Shown in pieces: positions 20,751 through 21,648 of a stretch of DNA of 21,648 bases (positions are counted from its first letter, which is position 1; each line of letters opens with the position of its first letter). Both the position numbers and the translations under genes were made by a program. Source of the stretch: Methanobrevibacter thaueri (GTDB lineage: Archaea; Methanobacteriota; Methanobacteria; Methanobacteriales; Methanobacteriaceae). Location of the stretch: NCBI RefSeq assembly GCF_015062905.1, contig NZ_SUTK01000028.1, positions 1 to 21,648 of the forward strand, in the 5' to 3' direction. Below the pieces are notes generated by a model. The model did no database searches, was not told where the DNA came from, and saw only the letters and a program-made list of their open reading frames with translations.

Positions 20751-21648
20751 ACCAACGGTGGAGCGATTAACTTCTTCCGTGGAGCTGTAGATGGTAGAAT
20801 ATTAAACTCAACATTTAAGTCAAATCAGGCATTAACTGGTATAGGTGGTGCGGTAGTCTGGAGAGGATACAACGGGACTATCGACGGTGCAACATTTGAT
20901 GACAACAATGCATCTAAAGCTGATGCGGGTGCGGTATATATTGAAGGTGATTCATGTGAACTTCTCAATACTGAATTTAATAGTAACCTCGCTGGTGACG
21001 ACGGTGGAGCTGTATACTGGACAGGTAACTATGGTAAATTATATAATTTAACCGCTAACAATAACAGGGGTATCAGTGCAGGTACATCCCACTCCAAAGG
21101 GGGAACCATAATTATAACCGGTTCAAACATGACTGTTGACCTGGTTGAGGTTAGAGACGGTTACGCTGAAGTTGAAGGTGGAGGTCTGTTCCTTACAGGT
21201 AACAATGTAAACATTACCAATGTTCAATTCTATAATTGTTTTGTTAATGACGAATCTGCGGATAATGTTGGTGGAGCATTGGACATTATTGGAAACAACA
21301 CTCGCCTTATTAATGCAACCATTGAGTATTCAAGAGCAATGTACGGTGGTGCAATCGACTGGGCAGGTGATGACGGTTACGCATGCAACATCCATGTAAA
21401 CTACAACAATGCAAATGAAGACGGTGCAGCATTGAGAATTGTGGGGGACCGTTTCGAAATTGAGAATTCTGAGTTCAATTATAATGAAGCAGGTGACGAC
21501 GGTGGTGCAATCTACTGGTCAGGTAATGACGGTATTGCAAGAAACCTCACATTCTACGACAATAAGGGTATCAGTTCTGGTGATTCCTCATCAAATGGTG
21601 GTACCATGGCAATCATCGGTTCAAACATCACAATTGAAGATTCAAGCT
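20040..21648 (+). pseudogene. Continuation of the beta-helix adhesin after the in-frame TGA, open to window end
   Basis: This is the same frame as the upstream piece, with no further stop over 536 codons to the right edge, so the gene extends beyond the window. The first in-frame ATG (20214) is within a conserved 'GGAIMWTG' rung and has no ribosome site, so separate translation is unlikely. The beta-helix pattern continues ('GGAVFWYG', 'GGAIFLQGS', 'DDGGAIYWSGNDG'), while later rungs lose the strict 127-residue period. From about 20460 the codons shift from AAT/GGT/ACT-rich to AAC/GCA/ACA/TTC-rich, so the 3' part has a different base composition from the 5' part. It may be intact in related strains. 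Confidence 0.7.

Overview
The window looks like chromosomal DNA of a methanogenic archaeon of the Methanobacteriales, most likely Methanobrevibacter or a close relative. The reasons are a 6-hydroxymethyl-dihydropterin pyrophosphokinase (MptE) for the methanogenic C1 carrier, ribosomal protein S3Ae, an archaeal Orc1/Cdc6, archease plus RtcB, AT-rich gaps with archaeal TATA boxes, Shine-Dalgarno sites of the GGTGAT type, and two large adhesin-like surface-protein loci of the kind expanded in gut and rumen Methanobrevibacter. No tRNA, rRNA, CRISPR array or insertion sequence was seen.

Layout. 1-3375: the 3' part of a long Ig-like-repeat adhesin with a lysine-rich C-terminus, cut by one in-frame TGA at 1522. 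3443-4366: a duplicated-module protein with a winged-helix-like tail. 4454-4642 (minus): a DmpI-type tautomerase. 4708-6695: a dUTPase-like gene overlapping a TPP-dependent acetolactate synthase-like gene. 6692-7957 (minus): a three-gene set of YtfJ/GerW-like protein, DUF2953 membrane protein and an unknown 85-aa protein. 7958-8369: an AT-rich gap with four evenly spaced copies of TTTCAAGTGTAA(G/C), which I interpret as origin recognition boxes of a replication origin. 8370-9512 (minus): a class V aminotransferase. 9702-12318: a YczE-like membrane protein, mptE and an Orc1/Cdc6 protein. 12422-12598 (minus): a small membrane protein. 12696-16096: archease, a small four-helix membrane protein, RtcB RNA ligase, an MTAP/MTIP-type phosphorylase and a NifX-like protein. 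16534-17115: rps3ae with a hairpin/T-tract terminator. 17116-17816: an AT-rich gap. 17817 to the right edge: a second adhesin with a signal peptide and parallel beta-helix super-repeats, also cut by one in-frame TGA (20037).

How the parts fit. Archease and RtcB are known partners in RNA ligation (tRNA splicing and repair). Orc1/Cdc6 about 3 kb from a box-rich AT region is the usual arrangement of an archaeal origin. The dUTPase and TPP enzyme are translationally coupled, as are RtcB and the phosphorylase. The most notable observations are the candidate origin, the matching single-TGA interruptions of both surface-protein genes, and the pairing of a YtfJ (sporulation-associated family) gene with DUF2953 in a non-sporulating archaeon.
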